Both the position numbers and the translations under genes were made by a program. DNA of 34,983 nt from a virus, in IMG/VR virus record IMGVR_UViG_3300020196_000131, positions 1 to 34,983 of that record; one strand, written 5' to 3'. Positions 1 through 7,056 of the stretch are shown here, piece by piece. Numbering within the stretch: position 1 is the first letter of the stretch; every line of letters begins with the position of its first letter. The notes under the pieces were generated by a model. That model ran no database searches, had not been told where the DNA came from, and saw only the letters and a list, made by a program, of their open reading frames with translations.

Positions 1-51
1 AGCAATTGCGAACTAGGCGGCTAACTAAAACCAAATGGTTCTGCGCACTTT

Positions 52-68
52 AAGGAGAAGTGAAATGA
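52..68 (+). repeat. Gene-junction repeat, copy 1 (ribosome-binding site plus start)
   Basis: The 17 bases aaggagaagtgaaatga occur here and again at 369-385, and 16 of them at 621-636. Each copy holds a strong Shine-Dalgarno core (aaggag) eight bases before an ATG. This copy decides the start of the first gene at 65 rather than the ATG at 35, which has no such site. Confidence 0.8.
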
Positions 69-385
69 AAGTAAAAACATCTGAACTACAAGGGGCCGCT
101 CTTGATTGGGCGGTGAACCAAATCGAGGAATGCTGCGATGACCCGCATACGCCTTTTTTCTCCACCAACTGGGCGCAAGGTGGTCCGATTATTGAGCAGG
201 AACGCATTAGCGTAGAGCCTTGTTTTGATTGGCAGTGGGTCGCTACACTCACTGAAGGGCCTAACATTGCTTTTGAAGAAGAAGGCCCAACCCCACTCGT
301 TGCGGCAATGCGTTGTTATGTGGCAAGCAAGATGGGCGAAGAAGTAGAAGTACCCGATGAACTTATGAAAGGAGAAGTGAAATGA
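65..385 (+). CDS. NinX-family (DUF2591-like) phage protein
   Basis: This 106-residue protein begins MKVKTSEL and contains STNWAQGGPIIE and PLVAAMRCYVASKMGEEVEVP, the conserved blocks I associate with the phage NinX/DUF2591 family. Members are small proteins of unknown function in accessory regions of proteobacterial phages. The start at 65 is chosen over the in-frame ATG at 35 because an aaggag site lies just upstream of 65. The stop overlaps the next start (ATGA), implying translational coupling. The last residues, GEVK, are encoded by the next gene's ribosome-binding site. Family membership is recognition from memory; function is unknown. Confidence 0.8.
   Translation: MKVKTSELQGAALDWAVNQIEECCDDPHTPFFSTNWAQGGPIIEQERISVEPCFDWQWVATLTEGPNIAFEEEGPTPLVAAMRCYVASKMGEEVEVPDELMKGEVK
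369..385 (+). repeat. Gene-junction repeat, copy 2
   Basis: Identical over 17 bases to 52-68. It encodes the C-terminal GEVK of the upstream protein, its TGA stop, and the ribosome-binding site and ATG of the downstream gene, so one sequence serves both reading frames. Confidence 0.8.
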
Positions 386-636
386 GTAACGGAATACCTG
401 CTGGGTATGGGTCATGGAATCACAGAGTTGTTGATATGTCAACAGAGAACGATGGCGACCCGTTAGTTGAATTACGGGAGGTTTTCTACGACCGAAACGG
501 AATACCTGTTGGGCATGGTGGACCGAGCGTAATGTCCGAAACGATGGAGGGATTGCGAGAAGTAGTAGACCGCATGAAGGAAGCACTCGACCAACCCGTA
601 TTGACACCCGAGGACTTTAGAGGAGAAGTGAAATGA
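382..636 (+). CDS. Small conserved phage/bacterial protein (WNxRVV...EVFYD type)
   Basis: An 84-residue protein of unknown function. The pattern WNHRVV near residue 13, then LREVFYDRNG, then SETMEGLREVVDRMKEAL and PVL resembles a widespread family of short conserved hypothetical proteins (WNYRVV ... EVYYD ... geTleeL ... AL.kPVL). The segments NGIPAGYG and NGIPVGHG form an internal echo at residues 3-10 and 39-46. The start overlaps the previous stop by four bases and the protein again ends in GEVK, encoded by the next ribosome-binding site. No enzyme motif is visible. Confidence 0.75.
   Translation: MSNGIPAGYGSWNHRVVDMSTENDGDPLVELREVFYDRNGIPVGHGGPSVMSETMEGLREVVDRMKEALDQPVLTPEDFRGEVK
621..636 (+). 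repeat. Gene-junction repeat, copy 3
   Basis: Sixteen bases identical to the copies at 52-68 and 369-385. It again encodes GEVK plus stop for the upstream gene and the ribosome-binding site for the next one. A diverged relative (ggaggtgtgaaatga) lies at 929-943. Confidence 0.8.
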
Positions 637-938
637 GTGATATTTGGTGCGAACTTCTTGAACACTCGGTTCGTGATGTATTCAAGGATATGCAAGATGC
701 CTTGTGGGAATCACAGATAGAGAAATATCCCGAGTCGGTGCGGATGTCCATTGACGAGGTGTTTGCGTGGTGCGATGAAGCAAAAACTGAATTGGAATTG
801 GCCAGTCGCTATATGCAAATAGCAATGGCATTGCAGTATCCCGTTGTTGTGTTCTATCGAATCGAAGGCACAAAGTACCGAGGCTTTCGGTTTGGTGTCG
901 AGGGTAGTAAATACATGTCTTTATATTCGGAGGTGTGA
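633..938 (+). CDS. Hypothetical protein, 101 residues
   Basis: Starts at the ATG of the third gene-junction repeat and overlaps the previous stop by four bases. The protein is acidic and mostly helical in its first two thirds (EVFAWCDEAKTELELASRYMQIA), followed by a strand-like end (YPVVVFYRIEGTKYRGFRF). I do not recognise a family. The strong ribosome-binding site and coupled start support a real gene. Confidence 0.7.
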   Translation: MSDIWCELLEHSVRDVFKDMQDALWESQIEKYPESVRMSIDEVFAWCDEAKTELELASRYMQIAMALQYPVVVFYRIEGTKYRGFRFGVEGSKYMSLYSEV

Positions 939-939
939 A

Positions 940-1080
940 ATGAATTGGTTAAAGGAATTGTTCTTCTACGACGCTGAGACATTTACTTGGTCTCAATTCA
1001 TGCTCGACTTGTGCATGGCGGTTGGTCTGCTACTCATGATGTTCGTCGGCATTTGGTTGGCTTATCTCATCTTTGGCTAG
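940..1080 (+). CDS. Tiny single-pass membrane protein, 46 residues
   Basis: The ATG at 940 follows ggaggt by seven bases and sits directly after the upstream stop (936-938). The 46-residue product has a soluble, aromatic N-terminus (MNWLKELFFYDAETFTW) and one long hydrophobic stretch at about residues 20-45 (LDLCMAVGLLLMMFVGIWLA), so it should be an inner-membrane protein. An open frame extends upstream to 844, but no ribosome-binding site supports that start and it would overlap the previous gene heavily. Function is unknown. Confidence 0.7.
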   Translation: MNWLKELFFYDAETFTWSQFMLDLCMAVGLLLMMFVGIWLAYLIFG

Positions 1081-1088
1081 GGGGAAAT

Positions 1089-2066
1089 ATGTACGGTAAT
1101 AGCAACGCTAAAAATGGCTGGATGCCGGAAGGTCTACCGCATCTGCCCACGTACGAGAAGGCATTGGCGCATTGGGAATCGGTGCGTCCGTACACGAAGG
1201 GTGCAGACCAAGGCAAGCGACCAATGGGCGAGAAGCGTAGGTATTCACGCTCAATCATTCGCAAGGTCCAACAGTTAACCGGGGACGATGCAATCGTGCT
1301 TTCGTACTACAACAACGACGTAGTGCGACTGTATGCTGACGGGAGCAAGCGGTTCAGTACTTGTGGCTACCCAAGCATCTCGACCACGCACGTGCTCAAC
1401 GAGACGAGTACGACCAACGCTCTACGTTTCAGTAGGGAGAAAGGAAAGATCTATGCTGTTTACAAGGGCACTTTTTACTGCATGCCTGATCGTGGGTATG
1501 TGGAAGTATCCGCAAGCGGTGCGATCACAGGCTACGAGTGCGAGTCTCAGCACACCATTTGCTTTGATGCGATGAAAGCAAAGAGAGATAAGTACGCCGC
1601 GTTCACCACGTACATGAAGGACATCCTGACAATCAGTCAGCATGTCGATGAGAACCCTAACACCGAGGATATGGAAGCGGTGTTCGTCGATATGCTCAGA
1701 GAGTTTCGATACGTGCCGGCATTGAAGAGCAACATCAGATCAGAGCGTGGTGTTAAGAATAGCCTTTGGGCATTGTTCGACTTGATCGACGAGGCGATGG
1801 GGCTAGAGCAGGAAGAAATGCTCAAGCGGTTCTATGTGATAGCACACAAGTTCTTTCCGTCGGTGGTGCTGGATAACTTCAACATCTACAAATGGAACAG
1901 ACCCCCCAATGCGGGAGATCGGTACGTACTTGCAGAAGATGCAGTCAAACATTTCCACGAGGTAATCAAGTATCGCTTTGCCGACGAGGTCTTCGAGAAG
2001 AAGAATGTAGCACCGAGGGATAAAGCAGTTCACGATTCAAACAAGCACTACTTCATTTTTAACTAA
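1089..2066 (+). CDS. Conserved phage protein of unknown function, 325 residues
   Basis: The start at ATG 1089 is set by the purine-rich aggggga just before it; the open frame running back to 987 is unsupported. Residues about 65-110 (AIVLSYYNNDVVRLYADGS ... STCGYPSISTTHVLNE) resemble an N-terminal beta-rich block common in uncharacterised phage proteins, in which a nucleobase-free 'VVxxYxDG ... GGWxTxTTxxRLN' pattern recurs. The C-terminal two thirds are charged and helical. No catalytic motif is evident. It lies immediately upstream of the AAA+/VWA pair and is probably cotranscribed with it, which may or may not mean shared function. Confidence 0.75.
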   Translation: MYGNSNAKNGWMPEGLPHLPTYEKALAHWESVRPYTKGADQGKRPMGEKRRYSRSIIRKVQQLTGDDAIVLSYYNNDVVRLYADGSKRFSTCGYPSISTTHVLNETSTTNALRFSREKGKIYAVYKGTFYCMPDRGYVEVSASGAITGYECESQHTICFDAMKAKRDKYAAFTTYMKDILTISQHVDENPNTEDMEAVFVDMLREFRYVPALKSNIRSERGVKNSLWALFDLIDEAMGLEQEEMLKRFYVIAHKFFPSVVLDNFNIYKWNRPPNAGDRYVLAEDAVKHFHEVIKYRFADEVFEKKNVAPRDKAVHDSNKHYFIFN

Positions 2067-2084
2067 CAGGAAAGGAAACACCAA

Positions 2085-3146
2085 ATGGAAATCAATCTCA
2101 GATCAGAAATGACCCTCAAAGAAGCCGAGGAGTTTATTCTTAGCGTGGGCAACGAGGTCAGCACCCATCTTGTAGGTCAGCCGGGTGTGGGCAAGACTGC
2201 TATGTACGAGCGCATCGTGGAGAAAACGGGATTCCGTGGCATCTACATCGACACCCCCAACACCGAGTTAGGTGACATTGGCATCCCCATGCCCAACCAT
2301 GAGACTAAGACAACGTTGCTCTATCCCAACGAGTATTGGGGCTTCCAGCATGGCGACCCATGTGTGATCTTCATCGACGAGTTCACCAAACCGTCCTCAC
2401 CTGCTGTACAAAACATGCTTCATCCTCTGCTAGCAGAACGTCGGCTAGGCGGGTTCAAACTGCACCCGGACTCCATCGTGATAACTGCCGGTAACAACAC
2501 GACCGACGGGGTAGGTGATATGTTGAAAGATCACTCGATCAACCGACTAACCATCTGCCCGATTGCCAACCCGACTGCCGAAGAGTGGCTCGAGTGGGCG
2601 GCATTGAACGGAGTAGCGCCCGAGGTGATGGCATGGGTTAAGGCTTATCCGCATTGCATGGCATCGTACAAAGACCCTGCTCAAGCAGATAATCCGTATA
2701 ACTTCAACCCGAAGAACCCAAAACGGTCATACTTTTCTCCACGTTCGGGCTATCGTAGTAGCAACATCATTAAAAAGCGTTCGCTTATCTCCCGTAACGC
2801 ATTGGTGACTGCGTTGAGTGGGACCATCGGTGATGCGGCGGCTCGGGACATGACGGCTTACGTCGAAGTTGCGGATACTCTGCCCATGTGGGAAGACGTT
2901 ATTACTAACCCACAAACGGCAATCGTGCCGACTTCACCAGCGGCTCTGTGCATCATGGCTTATGGTGCGGTGCAGAGGATAGACCGGGGCAACGTGGGCA
3001 AGTGGTTCGAGTACCTCAAGCGGACACCGAAAGAGTTGCAGTCTGTGTTTTGCTTGACTGCCGGCAAGCACCCCGAGAAGAAGCAAATCATGATGACATC
3101 TGGTTCGTTTGTGAATTGGATGCGTGAGAACCAATACTTGTTCTAG
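2085..3146 (+). CDS. MoxR/CobS-type AAA+ ATPase
   Basis: A 353-residue AAA+ ATPase. Visible motifs are Walker A GQPGVGKT (31-38), Walker B VIFIDEF (94-100), a sensor-1-like ITAGNNTTDGVGD, an arginine-finger-like HSINRL, and a C-terminal SPRSG close to the TPRSW sensor-2 signature of MoxR proteins. MoxR ATPases form hexameric rings that remodel protein complexes, usually with a VWA-domain partner; such a partner is encoded just downstream (3341). Phage copies are often labelled cobS by similarity to the cobaltochelatase subunit, but no other cobalamin gene is nearby, so I prefer a chaperone-like role. The start follows aggaaagg. Confidence 0.93.
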   Translation: MEINLRSEMTLKEAEEFILSVGNEVSTHLVGQPGVGKTAMYERIVEKTGFRGIYIDTPNTELGDIGIPMPNHETKTTLLYPNEYWGFQHGDPCVIFIDEFTKPSSPAVQNMLHPLLAERRLGGFKLHPDSIVITAGNNTTDGVGDMLKDHSINRLTICPIANPTAEEWLEWAALNGVAPEVMAWVKAYPHCMASYKDPAQADNPYNFNPKNPKRSYFSPRSGYRSSNIIKKRSLISRNALVTALSGTIGDAAARDMTAYVEVADTLPMWEDVITNPQTAIVPTSPAALCIMAYGAVQRIDRGNVGKWFEYLKRTPKELQSVFCLTAGKHPEKKQIMMTSGSFVNWMRENQYLF

Positions 3147-3155
3147 GAGATAAAT

Positions 3156-3344
3156 ATGTGGCATGAAGTTTCGGTTCCAAAAACGAGCGAGATGCATGGG
3201 GTATTGCTCTACGACACTAAGAAGGAAGAAGGGAAGGTTCGACTACTCCCAACACTTCCCGATGGGGTGGTGGGGTTAGACATCCTTTTGGATTGGATAA
3301 ACGATCTGAAAGAGGAATACAACGAGAGACTGAAAGGACTATGA
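3156..3344 (+). CDS. Hypothetical protein, 62 residues
   Basis: A short protein between the AAA+ gene and its VWA partner, with a good ribosome-binding site (aggagat, six bases before ATG 3156). It has a beta-like first half (MHGVLLYDTKKEEGKVRLLP) and a helical acidic end (GLDILLDWINDLKEEYNERL). Its stop overlaps the next start in ATGATGA. No family is recognised. Position suggests it belongs to the AAA+/VWA module. Confidence 0.65.
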   Translation: MWHEVSVPKTSEMHGVLLYDTKKEEGKVRLLPTLPDGVVGLDILLDWINDLKEEYNERLKGL

Positions 3345-4618
3345 TGAAACTAACTGCTGAACAAAGAATTGAGCGTACGCACGTGACGCTCATGCGGCAC
3401 AAGGACTTCTGCTTATTTAGTGGGATGTTCATGATCGGCAAAGTCCAAGTGCTTGATGAGCCGATTACCGCAAGGACTAACGGGCGGGACGTTGACTACG
3501 GGCGCGAGTTCGTGGACATGCTCGATGACAAGATGCTTGCGTTCTTGGTGGTGCATGAGGCTATGCACAAAGCGTATCGCCACTTAACTACGTGGAAGGT
3601 ACTAGCGAAGGAAAACAAGCAATTGACCAACATAGCCGCAGATTACGTCATCAATCTTCAGATCCGGGACATGGACCCGGACGGGCATATGGTGATGATG
3701 CCGAGAGACAAAGACGGCAATGTGCTTGGCTTGATCGACGAGCAGTATCGTGGCATGGACACGAAGCAAGTCTATGATGCACTTAAACAGAATCAGGGAG
3801 GTGGCAAAGGTGAAGGACCGGATGGACCGACTGGAGAGAAGGGTGGAGGCGCGGGTCAAGGACAAAGTGACGAGTCGTCAGTATGTCCGGGTAAAGGGCA
3901 ACCGCAAGATTCCCTTGATGAGCATGACTGGGATGGGGCGGCAGAGTTGTCCGATGAAGAGAAGGACCGCCTAGAGAAAGAGGTCGATCATGGTCTGCGT
4001 GAAGGTGCTATCCTAGCAGGGAAGATGAAGGGGAATATTCCACGGGGTATCGAGGAAGTGCTTCACCCCCGAGTCGACTGGCGGGAAGCGTTGCGGGATT
4101 TCGTCAAGATCAATACCAAGGGTGGCGAGATCACTACATGGCGCAGACCCAATCGTAGGTTTCTCGGTGTCGACATCATTATGCCGAGCCTTCAGGGGCA
4201 AAAGGCAGAGACTATCGTGATAGGGACAGATACATCAGGGTCGATTGGTGGACCCGTCCTTGCTCAGTTCCTTGGCGAGATGGCGAACATCTGCGAAGAG
4301 GTTTCACCCGAAAGAGTTGAAATACTTTATTGGGACAGCCACGTGGCGAGCCATGAAACCTATGTTGGTTCTGAAGTAGCAATGATGATTAACTCAACCA
4401 AACCCCGTGGTGGTGGAGGCACCAACCCGGACTGTGTAGCGAAGTACATCATGGATAAGAAGATCGAGCCGCAATGCGTGGTCATGCTCACCGACGGGTA
4501 TTTCTACGGGCATGACGTACGTGTGTGGCAAGAGATGGGTGTGCCGGTGTTTTGGTGCGTTGTTAACAACAAAGCATTCAAGCCGGCGATTGGTCAATCA
4601 GTACTAGTGGAGATCTAA
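3341..4618 (+). CDS. VWA-domain protein with N-terminal metallopeptidase-like domain (CobT/DUF2201-like)
   Basis: A 425-residue protein with two domains. The N-terminal region (1-145) carries VVHEAMHKAYRH, an HExxH zinc-site signature at 72-76, matching the metallopeptidase-like domain found in front of DUF2201 VWA proteins. A glycine- and acid-rich linker (about 150-215) follows. The C-terminal VWA-like domain (about 290-420) has the metal-ion-dependent adhesion motif DTSGS at 297-301, then GGGGT (T361) and LTDG (D385). Such proteins partner with MoxR ATPases like the one at 2085. The start may be ATG 3341 or ATG 3344; both fall in the overlap with the previous stop. Its substrate is unknown. 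Confidence 0.9.
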   Translation: MMKLTAEQRIERTHVTLMRHKDFCLFSGMFMIGKVQVLDEPITARTNGRDVDYGREFVDMLDDKMLAFLVVHEAMHKAYRHLTTWKVLAKENKQLTNIAADYVINLQIRDMDPDGHMVMMPRDKDGNVLGLIDEQYRGMDTKQVYDALKQNQGGGKGEGPDGPTGEKGGGAGQGQSDESSVCPGKGQPQDSLDEHDWDGAAELSDEEKDRLEKEVDHGLREGAILAGKMKGNIPRGIEEVLHPRVDWREALRDFVKINTKGGEITTWRRPNRRFLGVDIIMPSLQGQKAETIVIGTDTSGSIGGPVLAQFLGEMANICEEVSPERVEILYWDSHVASHETYVGSEVAMMINSTKPRGGGGTNPDCVAKYIMDKKIEPQCVVMLTDGYFYGHDVRVWQEMGVPVFWCVVNNKAFKPAIGQSVLVEI

Positions 4619-4620
4619 AC

Positions 4621-4800
4621 ATGGAAACGAAGAATGCAGGAAAGAATGGTCGCGTGGGTGTCAGCCTCAGTAGCGATACAGCCAACGAGTTGCTCGAGAT
4701 CAAAGATGAGTTGGCGCAGAAACTCGGGGTAAACCTTTCGTTTACTCAGGTCGTCGAGTACTTGGTCAAGCAGTACAAGACAAGACAAAATGACCAATAG
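4621..4800 (+). CDS. Small ribbon-helix-helix-like protein, 59 residues
   Basis: A frame of 59 codons starts at ATG 4621, two bases after the VWA gene stop, and ends at TAG 4798-4800. The product has GRVGVSLSSDTANELLEIKD, then LAQKLGVNLSFTQVVEYLVK: a short strand followed by two helices, the pattern of CopG/Arc-type ribbon-helix-helix proteins, which bind DNA as dimers. A role as regulator of the surrounding operon is a natural inference, but no operator was identified. The upstream Shine-Dalgarno is modest (tggaga). It fills an otherwise empty gap of about 200 bases. Confidence 0.7.
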   Translation: METKNAGKNGRVGVSLSSDTANELLEIKDELAQKLGVNLSFTQVVEYLVKQYKTRQNDQ

Positions 4801-4832
4801 TCAACATGTCCCTATTAGCAAAGGAAACTAAA

Positions 4833-5693
4833 ATGGAATCAATCGGTATTGCAACAAGTTCGATGCTGGTCGAGTTGAACGTCTCATGCTGGACTGCCCG
4901 TAAGTTGGATAAGCGGGTGTCCGAGGAAGTCGATGCGGTCAAGAAAACCAAAGCGAGGGGCGGTAACTACCACAAGAATCTATTGGCTGGTAGCAAGAGC
5001 CTTGAGGATGTCAACAAGTATGCCGCTAGGATTCGCCTGTGGAATACGATGAACACCCTGCCTTGGTCCGACAAGGGTAGCCGACTCATCCCCATGAAGC
5101 ATTTCCTAGACTACAAGGCAGAGTTGAACAACCACGAAGCCGAGTTCAACAGACTTTGTCAGAAGTTTTTTGCTGAGTATCCAACGCTGATTTCTGCGGC
5201 GGCTTTCTCCTTGGGAGATATGTTTGACCGGGAAGAGTACCCCGAGGTAAATCACATCATTAACAAGTTTAGGTTCGTGTATTCGTTCTCTCCTGTGCCA
5301 ACGTCAGGCGATTTTCGTATCGACATCAACGAGGTAGCCAAAGCCGAATTGGTTGAGCAGTACGAGGCTAACTTCAAGAATCGTATCGAGGATGCCATGC
5401 GTGAGGTGTGGGACAGACTGCACGAGTGCCTCACACACATGAGTGATCGCTTGGCAAGCGACGAGGAAGGTAAGCGTAAGGGTTTCCACGCTACGATGCT
5501 AGGGAACGCTAAAGAGTTGATAGATCTACTTGATAAGTTGAACATCACGAAAGACCCGAAACTCGAGACCGCGCGTCGAGACTTGTCAACGGCTCTGCTA
5601 CTTGTCGATACAGACATGCTCAAGGATAGCGACGAGATACGCTTGCAGACTAAGAACAAGGTCGATGCAATCCTCTCCAAATTTAACTGGTAA
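4833..5693 (+). CDS. Conserved protein, possibly DUF3150-like, linked to the AAA+/VWA pair
   Basis: A 286-residue, mainly helical protein. The segment LNVSCWTARKLDKRVSEEV (about 14-32), followed by YHKNLLAG and a long C-terminal run of helices, recalls DUF3150-type proteins that sit beside CobS-like ATPase and CobT-like VWA genes in bacterial mobile elements. This assignment is from memory and tentative. Start 4833 is preferred over ATG 4806 because aaaggaa lies directly upstream of 4833, while nothing precedes 4806. It contains no catalytic motif and may be the adaptor or substrate of the AAA+/VWA machine. Confidence 0.8.
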   Translation: MESIGIATSSMLVELNVSCWTARKLDKRVSEEVDAVKKTKARGGNYHKNLLAGSKSLEDVNKYAARIRLWNTMNTLPWSDKGSRLIPMKHFLDYKAELNNHEAEFNRLCQKFFAEYPTLISAAAFSLGDMFDREEYPEVNHIINKFRFVYSFSPVPTSGDFRIDINEVAKAELVEQYEANFKNRIEDAMREVWDRLHECLTHMSDRLASDEEGKRKGFHATMLGNAKELIDLLDKLNITKDPKLETARRDLSTALLLVDTDMLKDSDEIRLQTKNKVDAILSKFNW

Positions 5694-5706
5694 GAAAGGG
5701 AATCAA

Positions 5707-6606
5707 ATGACATTACCAAACTTTAACAATCAGTTGTCACAACGGGTCGGGCTGTGCAAGCCACTTGAAGACTTGCTCAGTAACTATTTCTTGATGGACC
5801 CGACTGTGAAGTTCGTTGCTAACAACCGATCACGCAGATACAACGATGGAAACTTCCCTGATGACGAGCGCCCGATTGGCTCTGTGCATGCGTACAAAAA
5901 CTCTCAGCATCTCGGCTCTGTGCGAGTGTACAAGGACGACTATCGTGGGCTAGGTAGAATCGACGTTTATGCCGTCAGGTCGGAGGCGATCAACAAAGCC
6001 CGGGGGCGAAGTAGAGATGAGGTAATAACCAAGGATGCCCACAAAGCGATCAAGCACATGCAAGAGTATTTCAGATCCAAGAGCAACAACGTATTTCGGG
6101 ACAAGATACTTGGACTAGCCACTCACGAAATCAATAGCCTACAAAATACGGCTCAGTACAGAGTAAATTCCTTGATTAACAACAAACCTCATCAAGCCGA
6201 CACCGACGTTGCGTTGTACCTACTAGCGCAATACGAAGGCTTAGCGTCAGCTCTACCAGACTCTATAAATAAAATCTTCAGCAAGTCCGAAGATATACAG
6301 AGGTTCTACGATCTAAGAATTGCCAACAGCGTCGCCAAAGAGTATAAGAATGGAGGTGCGGTAGTCATCGAGTTCTCTGATGGTGGCATGTGGTATGCCG
6401 ACAAGAGTGAGATGTCGGACATTGCTAAGATAACAACAACCTACGACTTGCCCAAAAACTACCAAGAGAAACTTGCGTTGCTTAAGTTGTGTGAGCCATC
6501 GCAACCGGTTGAGAACATTGGGGTTAAGTTTAACCAAGAGATAGAGAACGACTCTAATGCCAAACTGTATTACTTGGTGGGGGGAGAAACAGTAACGCTC
6601 TGCTAG
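5707..6606 (+). CDS. Hypothetical protein, 299 residues
   Basis: The start at 5707 follows aaaggga and lies 13 bases after the preceding stop; the frame running back to 5602 overlaps the upstream gene and is not supported. The N-terminal half is beta-like with many aromatic and basic residues (GSVHAYKNSQHLGSVRVYKDDYRGLGRIDVYAV), the middle helical. No family is recognised. It is the last gene of the first transcription unit, followed by a strong terminator, so it is probably cotranscribed with the AAA+/VWA block. Confidence 0.75.
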   Translation: MTLPNFNNQLSQRVGLCKPLEDLLSNYFLMDPTVKFVANNRSRRYNDGNFPDDERPIGSVHAYKNSQHLGSVRVYKDDYRGLGRIDVYAVRSEAINKARGRSRDEVITKDAHKAIKHMQEYFRSKSNNVFRDKILGLATHEINSLQNTAQYRVNSLINNKPHQADTDVALYLLAQYEGLASALPDSINKIFSKSEDIQRFYDLRIANSVAKEYKNGGAVVIEFSDGGMWYADKSEMSDIAKITTTYDLPKNYQEKLALLKLCEPSQPVENIGVKFNQEIENDSNAKLYYLVGGETVTLC

Positions 6607-6634
6607 TTACCTAGTTTAATTTACTTTCCTACGA

Positions 6635-6672
6635 GGACATACTGACTGATCGTCAGTATGTCCTTTTTTTTT
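6635..6672 (+). terminator. Strong Rho-independent terminator
   Basis: A perfect 12-base-pair stem (6635-6646 with 6652-6663; arms ggacatactgac and gtcagtatgtcc) with a five-base loop is followed by nine T residues (6664-6672). It lies 28 bases after the last gene of the first unit and directly before a new promoter-like sequence. This is a textbook intrinsic terminator on the plus strand. Confidence 0.95.
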
Positions 6673-6683
6673 CGTCTACCCCC

Positions 6684-6711
6684 TTGCAATCCTTTTTAAT
6701 CAATGTATACT
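6684..6711 (+). promoter_or_regulatory. Sigma-70-like promoter for the replication operon
   Basis: TTGCAA (6684-6689) and TATACT (6706-6711) are separated by 16 bases. The -10 matches the consensus at five of six positions and the -35 at four. It lies between the terminator at 6635-6672 and the nuclease gene starting at 6740, where a promoter would be needed. Recognition by host polymerase is inferred. Confidence 0.65.
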
Positions 6712-6739
6712 GTGTCTACTTGCCTCTTGAGGAGATGCG

Positions 6740-7054
6740 GTGTCTACCCCCGAAACCAAAGTAAAACAACGAGTTAGGAAGATCTTAGATGATCATGGGG
6801 TCTATTGTTTTATGCCGGCAACGGGTGGCTACGGACGTAGTGGTATACCCGATATTGTAGGGTGCTATAAAGGATTCTTCTTTGCGGTAGAGTGCAAAGC
6901 GGGTCGTGGTACAACGACGGCTCTACAAGAAAAAGAACTACGCAAGATTAGAGAAGCCGGCGGTACGGCTTTCGTTATCAACGAAACGAACGTAGAGGAA
7001 TTGTCCCAGTGGTTGCGCGACAATTTTGCGATGACCGTTCCCAAGAAGGGGTAG
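6740..7054 (+). CDS. VRR-NUC domain nuclease (PD-(D/E)XK)
   Basis: A 104-residue protein with a GTG start preceded by gaggag. It contains GGYGRSGIPDIVGCYKGFFF followed by AVECKAG: the GxPD (D38) and ExK (E51, K53) catalytic residues of VRR-NUC nucleases, then a Q-containing helix (TTALQEKELRKI). Stand-alone VRR-NUC proteins are found widely in phages and are thought to cut branched DNA such as Holliday or replication-fork junctions. It fits as the resolvase or repair nuclease next to the DNA polymerase that follows three bases downstream. Confidence 0.9.
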   Translation: MSTPETKVKQRVRKILDDHGVYCFMPATGGYGRSGIPDIVGCYKGFFFAVECKAGRGTTTALQEKELRKIREAGGTAFVINETNVEELSQWLRDNFAMTVPKKG

Positions 7055-7056
7055 CA

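Noticed and set aside
35-64. N-terminal extension of the first gene to ATG 35
   Set aside because: No ribosome-binding site precedes ATG 35, whereas ATG 65 has a repeated strong site and gives the family's usual N-terminus.
86-607. Minus-strand open frame of 173 codons
   Set aside because: It lies antisense to two coupled plus-strand genes with strong ribosome-binding sites and family similarity; it has no ribosome-binding site and no recognisable domain.
2085-4618. Cobalamin biosynthesis genes cobS and cobT
   Set aside because: Only the generic AAA+ and VWA folds are shared. No CobN or other pathway gene is present, so a MoxR/VWA remodelling pair is the safer call.
5252-5719. Minus-strand open frame of 155 codons
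   Set aside because: It is antisense to the 286-residue partner gene; the serine/arginine/leucine-rich translation is typical of a shadow frame.
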